A stretch of DNA of 64,000 bases from Frankia sp. QA3 (GCF_000262465.1 NZ_CM001489.1:4815243-4879242), one strand, 5' to 3'; counted from the stretch's first letter, positions 1 through 9,594 are shown. A program made the numbers and translations. Notes: generated by a model not told the origin, from the sequence alone.

Positions 1-819
1 GGCGAGGCTGTCCAACGCGGTGCGCAGCAGGGCGGCGCCTTCGGCGTCGAGTTCGCCGTTGATCAGGGTGGTGCCGGTCGGGGTGTCGGTGAGGGTGAGC
101 CGGCGGATGTCCGCCGGGTCCGGGCTCGGTTTCTCCCTCCCGCCCTCGCCGCCGGTACCGTCGCTGCCACCATCAGCACCGCCACCACCGGTGCCACTGT
201 CCGTCCTGCCACTGCCACTGCCGCTGTGGGGTTTGGTGTGTTCGCCGGTGTGGCTGTCGGCGTGGGGGTCGTCGCCACCGGGTGAGGTGTCCACCGTGGT
301 CAACGTTTCGCGCAGGCGGGCGGCGATCCTGGTGAGGTGGATGGGGTCGAACTGGTCGGCGAAGCGCAGCAGTGCCTGTTCGGCGGCGGTGTGCTGGTCG
401 GGGGTGACCCCGGCGGGGAGGGAGCGTCTCGCGTCGCCGATGACGATCGCCTGCTCGACCGTGATCGTTCCCTGGGTGAGGGCGGCGCCGGTGGCGGTGC
501 AGACGGTGGTGGTGTCGCGGGCGAGGGTGACCTGGCGGCGGGCGTCGCGGGTGGTCAGGCGCAGCCGGTCGCGCAGCCAGCCGGCGAGGTCGGTGGCGCC
601 GTGGCGCACGGCGAACCCGCGGTCCTGGGCCTCCACGAACAAGGCGCTTCGCACGGCGGCGACCCGGCCGGTCAGCCGGCACACCCTCGCGATCAGTCCG
701 TCCAGCTCTCCGTCGGACAGCTGCCAGGCCTGTGCGGCCAGCAGCCCGTCGAGCTGGCGGGAGATCGTGGCGAGGCGGGCTGGCGGGTCAGGGCCGTCCC
801 CGAGGTCGTCGAAAACCAT
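1..819 (-). CDS. DUF222 / HNH-endonuclease family protein (13E12-type), 3' part beyond window
   Basis: Reading leftward from an ATG at 819, an uninterrupted frame runs off the window edge, so only the N-terminal 273 residues are seen. It begins MVFDDLGDG and contains the DUF222 signature regions: an Arg-rich helix (residues near WLRDRLRLTTRDARRQV) and, close to the edge, INGELDAEGAALLRTALD, which matches the equivalent stretch of the second DUF222 gene at the other end of the window. A Gly/Ser/Asp-rich low-complexity linker lies in between. Family members normally end in an HNH nuclease motif; that part would be outside the window. The start is supported by an SOS box ending 33 bp upstream, the same geometry as the other copy. 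Function of the family is not firmly known; DNA-damage-linked nuclease activity is inferred. Confidence 0.85.
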   Translation of the reverse strand, partial: MVFDDLGDGPDPPARLATISRQLDGLLAAQAWQLSDGELDGLIARVCRLTGRVAAVRSALFVEAQDRGFAVRHGATDLAGWLRDRLRLTTRDARRQVTLARDTTTVCTATGAALTQGTITVEQAIVIGDARRSLPAGVTPDQHTAAEQALLRFADQFDPIHLTRIAARLRETLTTVDTSPGGDDPHADSHTGEHTKPHSGSGSGRTDSGTGGGGADGGSDGTGGEGGREKPSPDPADIRRLTLTDTPTGTTLINGELDAEGAALLRTALDSLA

Positions 820-851
820 GGGTCAACGGTAGAACAACCCACACCGAATGT

Positions 852-865
852 CGAACACATGTTCG
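852..865 (-). promoter_or_regulatory. LexA/SOS box upstream of DUF222-HNH gene
   Basis: The palindrome CGAACACATGTTCG fits the actinobacterial LexA consensus CGAAC-N4-GTTCG with both arms perfect. It sits 33 bp before the ATG at 819. The same element, differing only in the spacer, occurs at the same distance before the gene starting at 63569. Damage-inducible control is inferred from the known consensus. Confidence 0.75.
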
Positions 866-963
866 TATGCTGTGAGCGGAGACGACACGGGAACCAACTC
901 GGACCCCGCGGTCCAGACAGACCCAAGGCCAAACCCGGACAGAACACGACGCCCCGGGGGCGT

Positions 964-2022
964 CTACACCACCGGATTGACCGGGTCGGTCGGCGGAACC
1001 GAGCCGCCTGCCGGTGGCTGGCTCGTGCCGAGGGCGCGCTGGGCGCCGATCCAGGCGTTCACCACCGCCCAGTGCATCGTCAGCCACTGCCGCCGGGCCC
1101 GCTCGGGGTCCGGGATCTCCGCGGCCGGCACCCACCACCAGCGCAGCAGCAGTGGTGCCGCGAACGGCAGCGCCCGCCAGACCTCGCCCGGCGCGCTGAA
1201 CTCGTCCAGGCCGGCATGCGCGACGATCATCGTGGCGGCGATCCGGCCGGTGGCGAGCGCGGCGAGCACTCCGGCCGGCCGCGGCGGCAGGACGGCGTCG
1301 AGATCCTCGGCGACGGCCGCCCGGTCCCACTGGCCGCCGGCCCGCAGCCGAGCGATCAGCCGCAGCCGGCGCGACGGGGTGAAGTTCGCCCCCTCTGGAA
1401 AGATCACCAATGCCTCGCCGGCGCCCAGGCCGCGGGCGAGCTCGCCGATCCGGGCGGCGGCGTGGTCGTCCGACCCGTCGTTGCGCAGGAAGCAGGCGCC
1501 GAGCCGGCCGAGCAGGATGTCGATCGCCGGGTCGAGCTGGAGCTGGTGGACGAGCACCACCCTCGGCAGCAGTCGGTAGCGGCTGAGCAGCAGGTGGATG
1601 AGCACGAACGAGTCCCCCGGGCCGGCGTGCCGGCTGAGCACGAGCACGGGGCGCCCCCCGGCGCCGGCCCCGTCCCTGGGGGGCTCGGTGATCTCCACGC
1701 GCAGCCCGACCAGCAGCCGGGCGGCCGCGACCAGCCGCTCGAGCGCCCGGCGCACCAGCCACACGTGCGCCGCCTCCCACCGCCGGCGCAGGGCCGGCCG
1801 GGCCAGCCACAGGCCGAACGCGGCGACGATCAGGATCACCTCTACGGTCAGGTAGGCCGCGGCGAGCAGGGCCGCCCGCGACAGCCGCAGCCGGCGGTCG
1901 ACCGGCGCGCCCAGCAGGCCGAGCGCGGCGACGGCCACCCCGACCAGGGCCAGCGCCGCCGCCAGCGGCACGAACAAAGGGTCGAGGAGGAACCGGCGGA
2001 CCGCCCACGGTGGAACGCCCAC
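964..2022 (-). CDS. 1-acylglycerol-3-phosphate acyltransferase-like (PlsC family) membrane protein
   Basis: A 352-residue protein with two N-terminal hydrophobic segments (LFVPLAAALALVGVAVAAL and the stretch around YLTVEVILIVAAFG), then a cytosolic acyltransferase domain. The block VLVLSRHAGPGDSF stands where PlsC enzymes carry NHxxxxD (here SRHAGPGD, so His and Asp are kept), and VIFPEGANFTPSRR matches the substrate-binding FPEG motif. It should transfer acyl groups to a lysophospholipid or related acceptor at the membrane. The GTG start at 2022 is chosen because GGAAGG lies 8 nt upstream and the start falls 17 nt after the stop of the patatin gene, so the two form a lipid-remodelling pair. 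Exact acceptor unknown. Confidence 0.85.
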   Translation of the reverse strand: MGVPPWAVRRFLLDPLFVPLAAALALVGVAVAALGLLGAPVDRRLRLSRAALLAAAYLTVEVILIVAAFGLWLARPALRRRWEAAHVWLVRRALERLVAAARLLVGLRVEITEPPRDGAGAGGRPVLVLSRHAGPGDSFVLIHLLLSRYRLLPRVVLVHQLQLDPAIDILLGRLGACFLRNDGSDDHAAARIGELARGLGAGEALVIFPEGANFTPSRRLRLIARLRAGGQWDRAAVAEDLDAVLPPRPAGVLAALATGRIAATMIVAHAGLDEFSAPGEVWRALPFAAPLLLRWWWVPAAEIPDPERARRQWLTMHWAVVNAWIGAQRALGTSQPPAGGSVPPTDPVNPVV

Positions 2023-2039
2023 GGTGTCACCCTTCCCGG

Positions 2040-2993
2040 TCAGGACACGTCCAGCGACCGGGTCCGGCCGCCGGCGGTGAGGTCGAGGTAGGCCGCGGTG
2101 GCCTGGCGGGCCTGCTGGATGCGCCGGTTCAGGCCCGAGGTGGAGCGGTAGCGCAGCGGCACCAGCGGGGCACCGCGCTCCCCGACCGGTAGCACGTGGA
2201 CGGCGACGCCGCTGGGCAGCCGGGCCATCGCCTCGGTGAAACCGCGCCGGCGGGCGATCTCGAAGGCGACCAGACCGGCCTCCCACGGCCAGCGCGGCGG
2301 CCGCAGCGGCCGTTCGATCCGGCCGACGTGCAGGACGTAGACGGTGTGGGCACCGAGCTCCACCGCCCGCCCGACCGGGTTGCTGTCGACGATCCCGCCG
2401 TCGATGAAGTGCTCCCCGCCGATGCGCACCGGGGGCAGCAGCGCCGGGACCGCGCAGGAGGCCAGCACCGCCTCGACGAGCGGCCCGCGGTCGAACCAGT
2501 GCGCGGCGGCCCGTTCGATGCTCGCCGCGACGCACTGGAACCGCACCGGCAGGTCCTCGATCGGCTCGGCCGGCAGGTGCGTGCGCAGCAGCGCCCGCAG
2601 GGGGACGTTGGAGTGCAGGTGGCCATGCTGGACGACGGTGGCCAGCCGCCGGGCCGGGCCCCCCGCGAACACGTCGGAGACGCCGAGCTGCGACCACAGC
2701 TCGGTCAGCCGGTCGATCGTGGCGGGCGCGGGTTCGGCCGCCACCGCGGCGCCGTTGATCGCGCCGACGGACGTGCCGACCACCAGGTCGGGCAGGATGT
2801 CGGCGTCGAACAGGGCGGCGAGCATGCCGACCTCGCTCGCGCCGAGGATGCCGCCCCCGCCGAGGACGAACGCCACCCCCGCCCCGGCGATCGCCTGCTC
2901 GTCCACCGCCCGCCTGGGCCGGGGCCCCGGCTGCTCATCCCGACCCGCCGACTTCGCGTCCACCCACACCCCATCCGCCGATCCGCCCGTCAT
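2040..2993 (-). CDS. Patatin-like phospholipase
   Basis: About 317 residues with all patatin hallmarks: the oxyanion-hole loop VLGGGGILG near residue 45, the nucleophile elbow GTSVG, and the DGG motif of the catalytic dyad (HFIDGGIVDSNPVG). It is expected to hydrolyse acyl ester bonds of membrane lipids and is co-transcribed with the PlsC-like acyltransferase immediately downstream, suggesting deacylation-reacylation of phospholipid. The start is uncertain: the open frame extends to 3254 through a low-complexity stretch containing GGSADGG-type repeats; ATG at 2993 is the first start after that stretch, and a GTG a few codons later (before DAKSAG) is also possible. Confidence 0.85.
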   Translation of the reverse strand: MTGGSADGVWVDAKSAGRDEQPGPRPRRAVDEQAIAGAGVAFVLGGGGILGASEVGMLAALFDADILPDLVVGTSVGAINGAAVAAEPAPATIDRLTELWSQLGVSDVFAGGPARRLATVVQHGHLHSNVPLRALLRTHLPAEPIEDLPVRFQCVAASIERAAAHWFDRGPLVEAVLASCAVPALLPPVRIGGEHFIDGGIVDSNPVGRAVELGAHTVYVLHVGRIERPLRPPRWPWEAGLVAFEIARRRGFTEAMARLPSGVAVHVLPVGERGAPLVPLRYRSTSGLNRRIQQARQATAAYLDLTAGGRTRSLDVS

Positions 2994-3280
2994 TTGCTGG
3001 ACCGCCTGCCATCCGCCGGATCGCCCACCATCCGCCGAACCGCCCGCCGTTGTGCGGATCGCCCGTCCTGCGCCGACCGCTCGCGGTCCGTGGCGGCGAT
3101 CGATCACCTCCTTCCCCGATCCGGGCCGGCCGACCCGTCCCGTCCCGTCCCGGATCGCCGCCAGCCGCCCCGGCCGCCCCGGCCGCCCCAGCCGCCCCAG
3201 GCGCGACCCCGCGACCCCGCGACCCCCGCCACCGGTCCCCGTCCGCCGGGGCACGCCCCCGGACGGGGAGAATGAGCGGC

Positions 3281-3844
3281 ATGCTTTCCGACGACGACGT
3301 GGATGAGATCGTCTTCAGGGCGGCGGGCAACGGCGATCACCGTGGCGCGGCGGCCACCCTGGAGACGCTGGCCGAGCGGCCCGACACCCACAGCGAGACG
3401 ATCACCCGGGCCTCCCTGCTGGTCGACGCGGGCAGCCAGTACGGGCTCGCCCAGGACTGGAGCGAGGCGGTCCGCTGCTACCGCGCCGCCGTGGCCGACG
3501 GCAGCACCTGCCCCGTCGACCCCCGGGTCTGGCTGCACGACGGCCTGCTGCGCGACGGGCAGGCCGAGGAGGCCGGCTCGCTGCGGACGGAGCTGAAGGC
3601 GGCGAGATCGGCCGATCCGGGCGTGTACGAGGCCGTGGCCGAGAGCCTGGAGGCGGCCGGCCTGCTCGACGACGCCCACACCTGGTTCACGATGGGCTAC
3701 CACCGCTGCGAGCGGGCCCCGGTGCCGGACTTCCTGCTCGACCTTCTGCTCGTCGGGCGTCGCCGGGTGCGCGTGGCGCTCGGCCATCCCAGCGACGCCC
3801 TCGACGAGGTCGCCGAGGACTACATGGAGACCGTGGGTGGCTGA
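3281..3844 (+). CDS. Tetratricopeptide-like hypothetical protein
   Basis: A 187-residue soluble, acidic, mostly helical protein. The spacing of small and aromatic residues ([52 protein letters not shown]) is that of TPR-type helical pairs, so a scaffolding or adaptor role is possible. The ATG at 3281 is preferred over the one at 3272 because GGGGAG lies 10 nt before it. It ends 3 nt before the TTG that opens the oxidoreductase gene downstream, so the two are likely translated from one message. No precise function can be assigned. Confidence 0.7.
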   Translation: MLSDDDVDEIVFRAAGNGDHRGAAATLETLAERPDTHSETITRASLLVDAGSQYGLAQDWSEAVRCYRAAVADGSTCPVDPRVWLHDGLLRDGQAEEAGSLRTELKAARSADPGVYEAVAESLEAAGLLDDAHTWFTMGYHRCERAPVPDFLLDLLLVGRRRVRVALGHPSDALDEVAEDYMETVGG

Positions 3845-3847
3845 GGC

Positions 3848-4996
3848 TTGACCGGGACCGGCTCGGGCTCCGACGTGGCGGGCGGGGAAGACAGCGGCCC
3901 CGCCACGTCGTTGCACCACGTCGTGAAACCGACCCGAAGCGTCCCCCTGTCCGTGCTGGACCTCGTGCCGGTCGGCACCGGAACGACCCCCACCGACGCG
4001 GTCCGCGGGTCGCTCGAACTCGCCCGGCACGCCGAACGGCTCGGCTTCACCCGATACTGGCTGGCGGAGCACCACGGCATGCCCGGCATCGCCAGTTCGG
4101 CGACGTCGGTCCTCATCGGCCAGGTCGCCGCGGCCACCAGCACGATCCGGGTGGGTTCCGGCGGCGTGATGCTGCCCAACCACGCGCCGCTGGCCGTCGC
4201 CGAGCAGTTCGGCACGCTCGGCGCCCTGTTCCCCGGCCGGATCGACCTCGGGATCGGCCGCGCCCCCGGCACGGATCCCGCCACCGCCCGGGCGTTGCGA
4301 CGCACCGCCGGGCTGCTCGCCGTCGACGACTTCCCCGAGCAGCTCTCCGAGCTGACCACCTTCCTCGCCGGCGGCGAGTTCGCCGCCGACCACGCGATGC
4401 ACGGCGTCCACGCGTTCCCGCAGGCGCAGGTGCCGCCGATCTGGCTGCTGGGGTCCAGCGGCTACAGCGCCCAGGTGGCCGGGATGCTGGGCCTGCCGTT
4501 CGCCTTCGCGCACCACTTCAGCTCGGCCAACACGGTGCCGGCGCTCGATCTGTACCGCCGATCGTTCCGCCCCTCGCCCGGCCGGGAGCGCCCGTACGCG
4601 ATCGTGGCCGCCGCCGTGGTCTGCGCCGAGGACGACGAGCGCGCCGAATGGCTCGCCGCGCCCGTCCGGCTGGCGATGTTGCGGCTACGCGGCGGCCGAC
4701 CCGGCGTCTTCCCCTCCCCCGAGGAGGCCGCCGCTCACTCCTGGACCCCCCAGGAGCGGGCCGCGGCCGAGAACGCGACGGCGTCGCACATCGTCGGCTC
4801 CCCGACGACCGTCCGCGCCGGGCTCGACGCCCTGCTCGACGTGACCGGCGCCGACGAGATCATGATCACCACGAACGTCCACCGGCTGGCGGACCGGATC
4901 CGCTCCTACGAGCTGGTCGCCGAGCTCGGCGACCTGGCACCGGCCGGCCCGGTCGCGCCGGCGGCCACCCCGGTGGGAGCGGCCCGCCCGCGCTGA
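3848..4996 (+). CDS. LLM-class (luciferase-like) flavin-dependent oxidoreductase
   Basis: A 382-residue (from TTG 3848) or 357-residue (from GTG 3923) protein of the bacterial luciferase-like monooxygenase superfamily. Typical blocks are [20 protein letters not shown], the flavin-binding [21 protein letters not shown], and [17 protein letters not shown], followed by a short C-terminal barrel closure with [16 protein letters not shown]. It should use reduced FMN or F420 to oxidise an unknown small molecule in the cytoplasm. The conserved region begins at SVLDLVPVG, so the first 25 residues may be untranslated. It ends ahead of a strong bidirectional terminator. Confidence 0.88.
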   Translation: MTGTGSGSDVAGGEDSGPATSLHHVVKPTRSVPLSVLDLVPVGTGTTPTDAVRGSLELARHAERLGFTRYWLAEHHGMPGIASSATSVLIGQVAAATSTIRVGSGGVMLPNHAPLAVAEQFGTLGALFPGRIDLGIGRAPGTDPATARALRRTAGLLAVDDFPEQLSELTTFLAGGEFAADHAMHGVHAFPQAQVPPIWLLGSSGYSAQVAGMLGLPFAFAHHFSSANTVPALDLYRRSFRPSPGRERPYAIVAAAVVCAEDDERAEWLAAPVRLAMLRLRGGRPGVFPSPEEAAAHSWTPQERAAAENATASHIVGSPTTVRAGLDALLDVTGADEIMITTNVHRLADRIRSYELVAELGDLAPAGPVAPAATPVGAARPR

Positions 4997-5003
4997 CCGC
5001 GCT

Positions 5004-5041
5004 CACCCACGCTGACTGTGCCCACCCACGCTGACTGTGCC
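5004..5041. repeat. 19-bp tandem duplication in convergent intergenic region
   Basis: CACCCACGCTGACTGTGCC is present twice in direct tandem at 5004-5022 and 5023-5041, just after the oxidoreductase stop codon. No gene is visible in it; it probably arose by slippage. Confidence 0.8.
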
Positions 5042-5090
5042 CGACAGCGCTGACCGCGCCCGGCGGCGGTGGCCCGGCCACCGCCCGCCG

Positions 5091-5128
5091 CCCCCGACCG
5101 GGCGACTGCGGGGTCGCCCGGTCGGGGG
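5091..5128. terminator. Bidirectional intrinsic-type terminator
   Basis: A perfect 16-bp inverted repeat (5091-5106 CCCCCGACCGGGCGAC, 5113-5128) with a 6-nt loop TGCGGG lies between the convergent oxidoreductase and short-chain dehydrogenase genes. No U-tract follows, as is common in high-GC actinomycetes. The location and stem perfection make termination in both directions likely. Confidence 0.8.
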
Positions 5129-5238
5129 ATGGGTTGATCGGCTGCCGGACGGCCGCGCCGCGCCGCGAACCCTCACGGCGGCGGGCGGCCGGGGTGGTCC
5201 GATCGGACCGCACGGAACGGCCGGCCGGAGTAGCCCGA

Positions 5239-6078
5239 TCAGGCGGCGCGGCGGTTCGTGGGCGCCGCGCCCGGCAACGCGGCCAGCGACCCGGACCGCA
5301 GCACCCGCTCGGTGATCCGCGCGACCAGGCCGCGGGGCAGCAGCCGGGAGGCGTTGGACGTCAGGTAGTTCAACCGGCCGTCGATGACGTAAGCCTGGCC
5401 CCGGTCGAGGGCGCGGAAGGCCGCCGCCACCACCTCGTCGGTGGTCCGCAACCGGCCGCCGGCGGACATCCGCGAGCCGAGCACCTCGAAGAAGTTGGTG
5501 TCGGTCGGGCCGGGGCACAGGGCGAGCACGTGCACCCCGCGGGGGCGGCACTCGGCCCACAGGCCGATGGACAACGACAGGACGAAGGCCTTGGAGGCCC
5601 CGTAGACCGCCATGTAGGGGACGGCCTGGAAACCCGAGGTCGACGACACGTTGATGACGGTGCCGGAACCCCGGGCCACCATGGCCGGCAGGAACAGGTG
5701 CGCGACCCGCTCCATCGCCACGACGTTCAGCATCACCTCGCGATGGTCCCGGTCCGCGGACAGCTCGTGGTACGGCCCACGGGTGCCGAAGCCGGCGTTG
5801 TTGACGAGGATGTCGATCTCCAGGCCGATCTCGGCGACCGCCTTGGCGAGCTGGTCGGGGCCGCTCTCCTCGGCGAGGTCGATGGGCACGGCGTGCACCT
5901 CGACCCCGTAGCGGGTGCCCAGCCGCTCGGCGACCTCCCGCAGCCTGGGCTCCGCCAGCGCCACGAGGACGAGCCTGGCGCCCCGCGCCGCGTACGCCTG
6001 GGCGAACGCCGCGCCGATGCCTGACGACGCCCCTGTGACCAGGGCGGTGCTCGTCTGAAGATCCGCTTGCGCGGTCAT
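5239..6078 (-). CDS. Short-chain dehydrogenase/reductase (SDR), classical type
   Basis: A 279-residue NAD(P)-dependent oxidoreductase. The cofactor motif TGASSGIG is near residue 15, NNAG follows the fourth strand, and the catalytic Ser-Tyr-Lys are seen in NVSSTSGF and YMAVYGASKAF. The C-terminal extension (LTSNASRLLPRGLVARITERVL) resembles the membrane-associating tail of the DltE/YqjQ-like SDR subfamily acting on lipid-like alcohols or ketones. The ATG at 6078 is preceded by GGGAGGACC, a strong ribosome-binding site. Monocistronic; substrate unknown. Confidence 0.9.
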   Translation of the reverse strand: MTAQADLQTSTALVTGASSGIGAAFAQAYAARGARLVLVALAEPRLREVAERLGTRYGVEVHAVPIDLAEESGPDQLAKAVAEIGLEIDILVNNAGFGTRGPYHELSADRDHREVMLNVVAMERVAHLFLPAMVARGSGTVINVSSTSGFQAVPYMAVYGASKAFVLSLSIGLWAECRPRGVHVLALCPGPTDTNFFEVLGSRMSAGGRLRTTDEVVAAAFRALDRGQAYVIDGRLNYLTSNASRLLPRGLVARITERVLRSGSLAALPGAAPTNRRAA

Positions 6079-6253
6079 GGTCCTCCCTGCTCTGCCGGGC
6101 GCGTGACCATGCTTGGGTCCAGCGCACGGCACGCGACGATGTCAGGAAACGACATCATCGGACATCTCGGGACGGACCGGGCAGTCGCTGTAACGTCAGT
6201 CGTACCTGTAGGTGCGGGCCCTTCGGTGGGGGATGCCCTGCGGCGCAGGTCTT

Positions 6254-8224
6254 TCACGTCCGGTCGAGCAGGTGACGTTCCCGGACCGCACCCACCGACA
6301 GAGTGCGGTAGCCGACATCGTCGAACAGCACGGTGATGCGATCGCCATCCTCCTTGACGACCTGCCCCCGACCCCACGAGACGTGGCGCACCGCGGCACC
6401 CGCGGGGAACGGCGCCTCGCCGTCCTCCGGTTCGGCCCGCCGCTGGGCCGGCAGGCCGGCCAGGCAATTGTCGCAGCGCCCACACGGCCCGTCCGCCGTC
6501 TCGCCGAAGTAGGCCAGCAGGAACGACCGGCGGCAGTCCCGCGTCTCGGCGTAGCCGCGCATCATCTCGACGCGGGAACGTTCGACCTCGACCCGCGCCT
6601 CGGCCACCCCGAGCGCGCGACGCGCCGCCTCCTGCGGGTCCGGGGCGTCCGCGCGCGCGGCGATGTGCCCGTCGTCGTGCACCGCCACCACGTCCGCGCT
6701 GACCAGCAGGTCCACCAGCCGGGTCAGCGCCGTGTCCCGCAGCCCGGCCGCCTTGGCCAGCTCCCGCGCCGTCACCGGTCCGTCGGCGTGACCCAGCAGC
6801 ACCGCGACGCGCCGTAAGGCCGTCTCGTCGACCCGGCCGGAGGCGAAGAACCGCCGCAGCCCGAGGTCCTCCGGCCGGTAGAACAGGCAGGCCACCGCGG
6901 GCTCACCGTCCCGCCCCGAGCGGCCGATCTCCTGGTAGTAGGAGTCGAGGGAGTCCGCCACCTCGGCGTGGATGACGGTGCGGACGTTGGGCTTGTCGAT
7001 GCCCATGCCGAACGCGGTCGTGGCGACCACCACATCGCACCGGTCGGCCATGAAGTCCGCCTCGATCTCGCGTCGCCGCCCGGCCTTCAGGCCGGCATGG
7101 TACGGATGCACCGTCAGCCCCAGTCCGGCGAGCTCGTCGGCCAGCTCCTCCGTGGCCCGCCGGGTGGCCGCGTAGACCAGCGCCGGTTTGGCCTCCCCGG
7201 CGATGCGTTCGATCAGACCCGCCCGCTTGGCCTCCTCGTCGGTGAACGGCGCCACGGACAGGAAGATCTCGGGCCGGTCGAACCCCCGTACGACCTCGAC
7301 CGGGTCCCGCAGCCGCAGCCGCTCGCGGATCTCCCGGCGCACCGGCGGGGCCGCGGTGGCCGTCAGCGCCACGACCACCGGATGCCCCAGGTCCTCGATG
7401 ACCTGCCCGAGCTGGGCGTAGTCGGGCCGGAAGTCGTGCCCCCAGGACGCGATGCAATGGGCCTCGTCCACGACGAACAGGGACGGACGCGCCTCACGCA
7501 GCGCCGCGCGGACGTCGTCGCGCGCCAGCTGCTCCGGCGCCAGGAAGAGGAACTCGGTGCGCCCCTGCCGGACCGCGTCGAAGGCTGCCTGCCGGGCCGC
7601 CCGCCCGGCATCCGAGTTCGCCGCGGCGGCCGCCGCGTCGTCGCCCAGCAGGCCCGACAGCCGCTCGGTCAGCCCGCGCACCTGGTCGCGCTGCAGGGCG
7701 ATCAACGGCGAGACCACGACGGTCGGACCGGCCAGCACCAGCGCCGGGATCTGGTAGACCGCCGACTTGCCACGGCCGGTCGGCAGCACGCACAGCGTGT
7801 CCCGGCCCTCGACGACGGCCCGCATGGCGTCAAGCTGACCGTCCCGCAGCTCCGTGAAGCCGAACCCCTCCTGGGCGACCAGCCGGATCAGGTCGCCCAG
7901 CTCGTCGTCGACCCCGGCACCCGGCCCGGCCGCCCCCGACTCCCCTGACTCCCCTGGTTGCCCCGACTCCCCTGGTTGCCCCGGTCGCCCTGGTTGCCCC
8001 GGCTTTCCCGGTTGCCGCGGCTTTCCCGGTTCCAGCGGCATACCCGGTTGCGGGATCGCCCCCGACTGGCGGGGAAGATCCGGCTCCGGGGCCGACTCCC
8101 GGCGCCGACCCGACTCGGACGGAGTCCGCGCCCTCGCCTCGGTGGTCCCGACGGCGGGCGCGGGCCGGCGCCGGCCTCGGATCCAGGCACTCAGCAGTCT
8201 CGTTGTCTGATCACGGCGGTTCAT
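6254..8224 (-). CDS. recQ: RecQ-family ATP-dependent DNA helicase with collagen-like N-terminal linker
   Basis: A 656-residue superfamily 2 helicase. Walker A is LPTGRGKSAVYQ, the DExH box is VVDEAHCIASWGHDF, motif VI is YYQEIGRSGRDGE, and the RQC zinc-binding cysteines are in the DCRRSF...CGRCDNC region. It lacks a visible HRDC domain and ends with a small beta domain (VRHVSWGRGQVV). It unwinds DNA during recombination and repair. Unusually, residues about 55-100 consist of G-x-P/G-x-S triplets (PGKPGQPGRPGQPGESGQP) like collagen. Start: ATG 8224, with a GTG at 8245 as an alternative. It is divergent from the secreted-protein gene. Confidence 0.9.
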   Translation of the reverse strand: MNRRDQTTRLLSAWIRGRRRPAPAVGTTEARARTPSESGRRRESAPEPDLPRQSGAIPQPGMPLEPGKPRQPGKPGQPGRPGQPGESGQPGESGESGAAGPGAGVDDELGDLIRLVAQEGFGFTELRDGQLDAMRAVVEGRDTLCVLPTGRGKSAVYQIPALVLAGPTVVVSPLIALQRDQVRGLTERLSGLLGDDAAAAAANSDAGRAARQAAFDAVRQGRTEFLFLAPEQLARDDVRAALREARPSLFVVDEAHCIASWGHDFRPDYAQLGQVIEDLGHPVVVALTATAAPPVRREIRERLRLRDPVEVVRGFDRPEIFLSVAPFTDEEAKRAGLIERIAGEAKPALVYAATRRATEELADELAGLGLTVHPYHAGLKAGRRREIEADFMADRCDVVVATTAFGMGIDKPNVRTVIHAEVADSLDSYYQEIGRSGRDGEPAVACLFYRPEDLGLRRFFASGRVDETALRRVAVLLGHADGPVTARELAKAAGLRDTALTRLVDLLVSADVVAVHDDGHIAARADAPDPQEAARRALGVAEARVEVERSRVEMMRGYAETRDCRRSFLLAYFGETADGPCGRCDNCLAGLPAQRRAEPEDGEAPFPAGAAVRHVSWGRGQVVKEDGDRITVLFDDVGYRTLSVGAVRERHLLDRT

Positions 8225-8469
8225 GGTGCCGCTGGGCGTACCCACTCACCAGCGGCTCCCACCCTCGAACAACCACGAAGGGGACAACCTTCGCCAGACC
8301 GGTATCCACCAGTCCGGCACCGGCTGACAAACTCCTCCGCCCGCCGGACCTCCGCCCGCGAGCGGGTCCGCCGCGCCGGCCGACTCACACGGCAAACATG
8401 ACTCCGAAAAGTATTCGATCGACTACAGTTTTGCTCCTACCGGATGGTCGCCGCAGGAGGAATGTATCG

Positions 8470-9594
8470 ATGCGTAGCCGGAGGTTCCGACATGCGACGG
8501 TTCCCCTCATCGCTCTGCTAGCCGCGACCGCCGTCGCGGTCCCGCTCCTCGGGCGCGGCGGGGGCGACGCCACCACCGGCGGGGACGGCGTCGCCGCGGC
8601 GGCAGATCCGGTAGTCGATGGCGAGGTGGCGGACGGTCCGATCGGGCGGTCCGGGCGCGCTGAGCCGCCACGCCGGCCGCTGGCCGCCGGGACCCGGGCC
8701 GTCCCGGCCACCCCGGCAGGCAAACTGCGCTTCGGGCTGGGCCCCGGGCTCGACAGTGCCCACGCCTCCCCGCTGGCGCCCGACCTGGACTTCCTCAGCA
8801 CCTGGTACAACGGGCCGAACGATCTGAGCTTCCTGCGCAAGTGGAAGGCCGATCTGATTCCCGAGGTCTACCGCTCGGGGCACGGCATCCACCTCATCGT
8901 CTGGCTCGACGGCACCGGCGAGGTCGGCACCGTCCAGACGGCGCACGGCCCGGCGTGCGGCCGCGAGTACCCGCTGTCGAGCGGCTTCCTCGACGACGCG
9001 CGCGAGCTCGCCTCGATCTTCTCCGGTCCCGCCGACGGCCCGGCGCTCTACGTCACGCTGTTCACCGAGTTCCAGACGTACCCGTGCCACCCGAACGCGT
9101 GGGCCACCACACCGGACACCACCAACTACTACCTCACGCTGCAGGACCAGTACCTGGCGGCGTTGAACATCTTCCATTCCGGCGCGCCGAACGCGCGGGT
9201 GTCGCTCGGCTGGGGCGGTTGGCAGAGCCGCTGGGACGACCCGGTCGCCGGCGGCGGCCGGTCGCTGATCACCCATTTCGCGGACGTGCTGCGCGCCTCG
9301 GACTTCGAGAGCTTCCAGGCGATGGGCACGGACCCGAACGCCGCGGACGTGCGGGACATGACGAAGGCGCTCGGCCAGTACGGCCCGGTCATGCTGGCCC
9401 ACTTCAAGTCCGAGTCGCAGGCCACCTGGGAGGCGGACATGCACGCGCTGCTGTCCGGGGACGCGGTGCGCCAGCTCAGCCAGGACGGCCTGTTCGCGTT
9501 CAGTTTCATGGACGCGGCCAACCTCGCCTCACCGGCGGCGCTGACCCTGGCCCGGGGCGCGATCCAGAGCCACGGGGTTCACTCGACGCTCTGA
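8470..9594 (+). CDS. Secreted protein, possibly a TIM-barrel glycosidase-type enzyme
   Basis: A 374-residue protein beginning MRSRRFRHATVP with a clear Sec signal (hydrophobic LIALLAATAVAVPLL). AGGAGG ends 9 nt before the ATG. The mature part has alternating strand/helix blocks with aromatic-rich loops (LDFLSTWYNGPNDLSF, VSLGWGGWQSRWDD) and an acidic residue at the end of a strand (VTLFTEFQTYP), which recalls glycoside hydrolase clan A barrels; this is a fold guess, not a family match. Three cysteines are present in the mature part. Its 3' end overlaps the convergent ligase gene by 16 nt. The upstream region holds a hairpin CGAAGG-GGACAA-CCTTCG at 8276-8293. Confidence 0.75.
   Translation: MRSRRFRHATVPLIALLAATAVAVPLLGRGGGDATTGGDGVAAAADPVVDGEVADGPIGRSGRAEPPRRPLAAGTRAVPATPAGKLRFGLGPGLDSAHASPLAPDLDFLSTWYNGPNDLSFLRKWKADLIPEVYRSGHGIHLIVWLDGTGEVGTVQTAHGPACGREYPLSSGFLDDARELASIFSGPADGPALYVTLFTEFQTYPCHPNAWATTPDTTNYYLTLQDQYLAALNIFHSGAPNARVSLGWGGWQSRWDDPVAGGGRSLITHFADVLRASDFESFQAMGTDPNAADVRDMTKALGQYGPVMLAHFKSESQATWEADMHALLSGDAVRQLSQDGLFAFSFMDAANLASPAALTLARGAIQSHGVHSTL

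Noticed and set aside
337-2091. A 584-codon plus-strand frame at the left end
   Set aside because: It is antisense to the DUF222 and PlsC-like genes, which have clear family motifs and ribosome sites. The frame has no recognisable protein.
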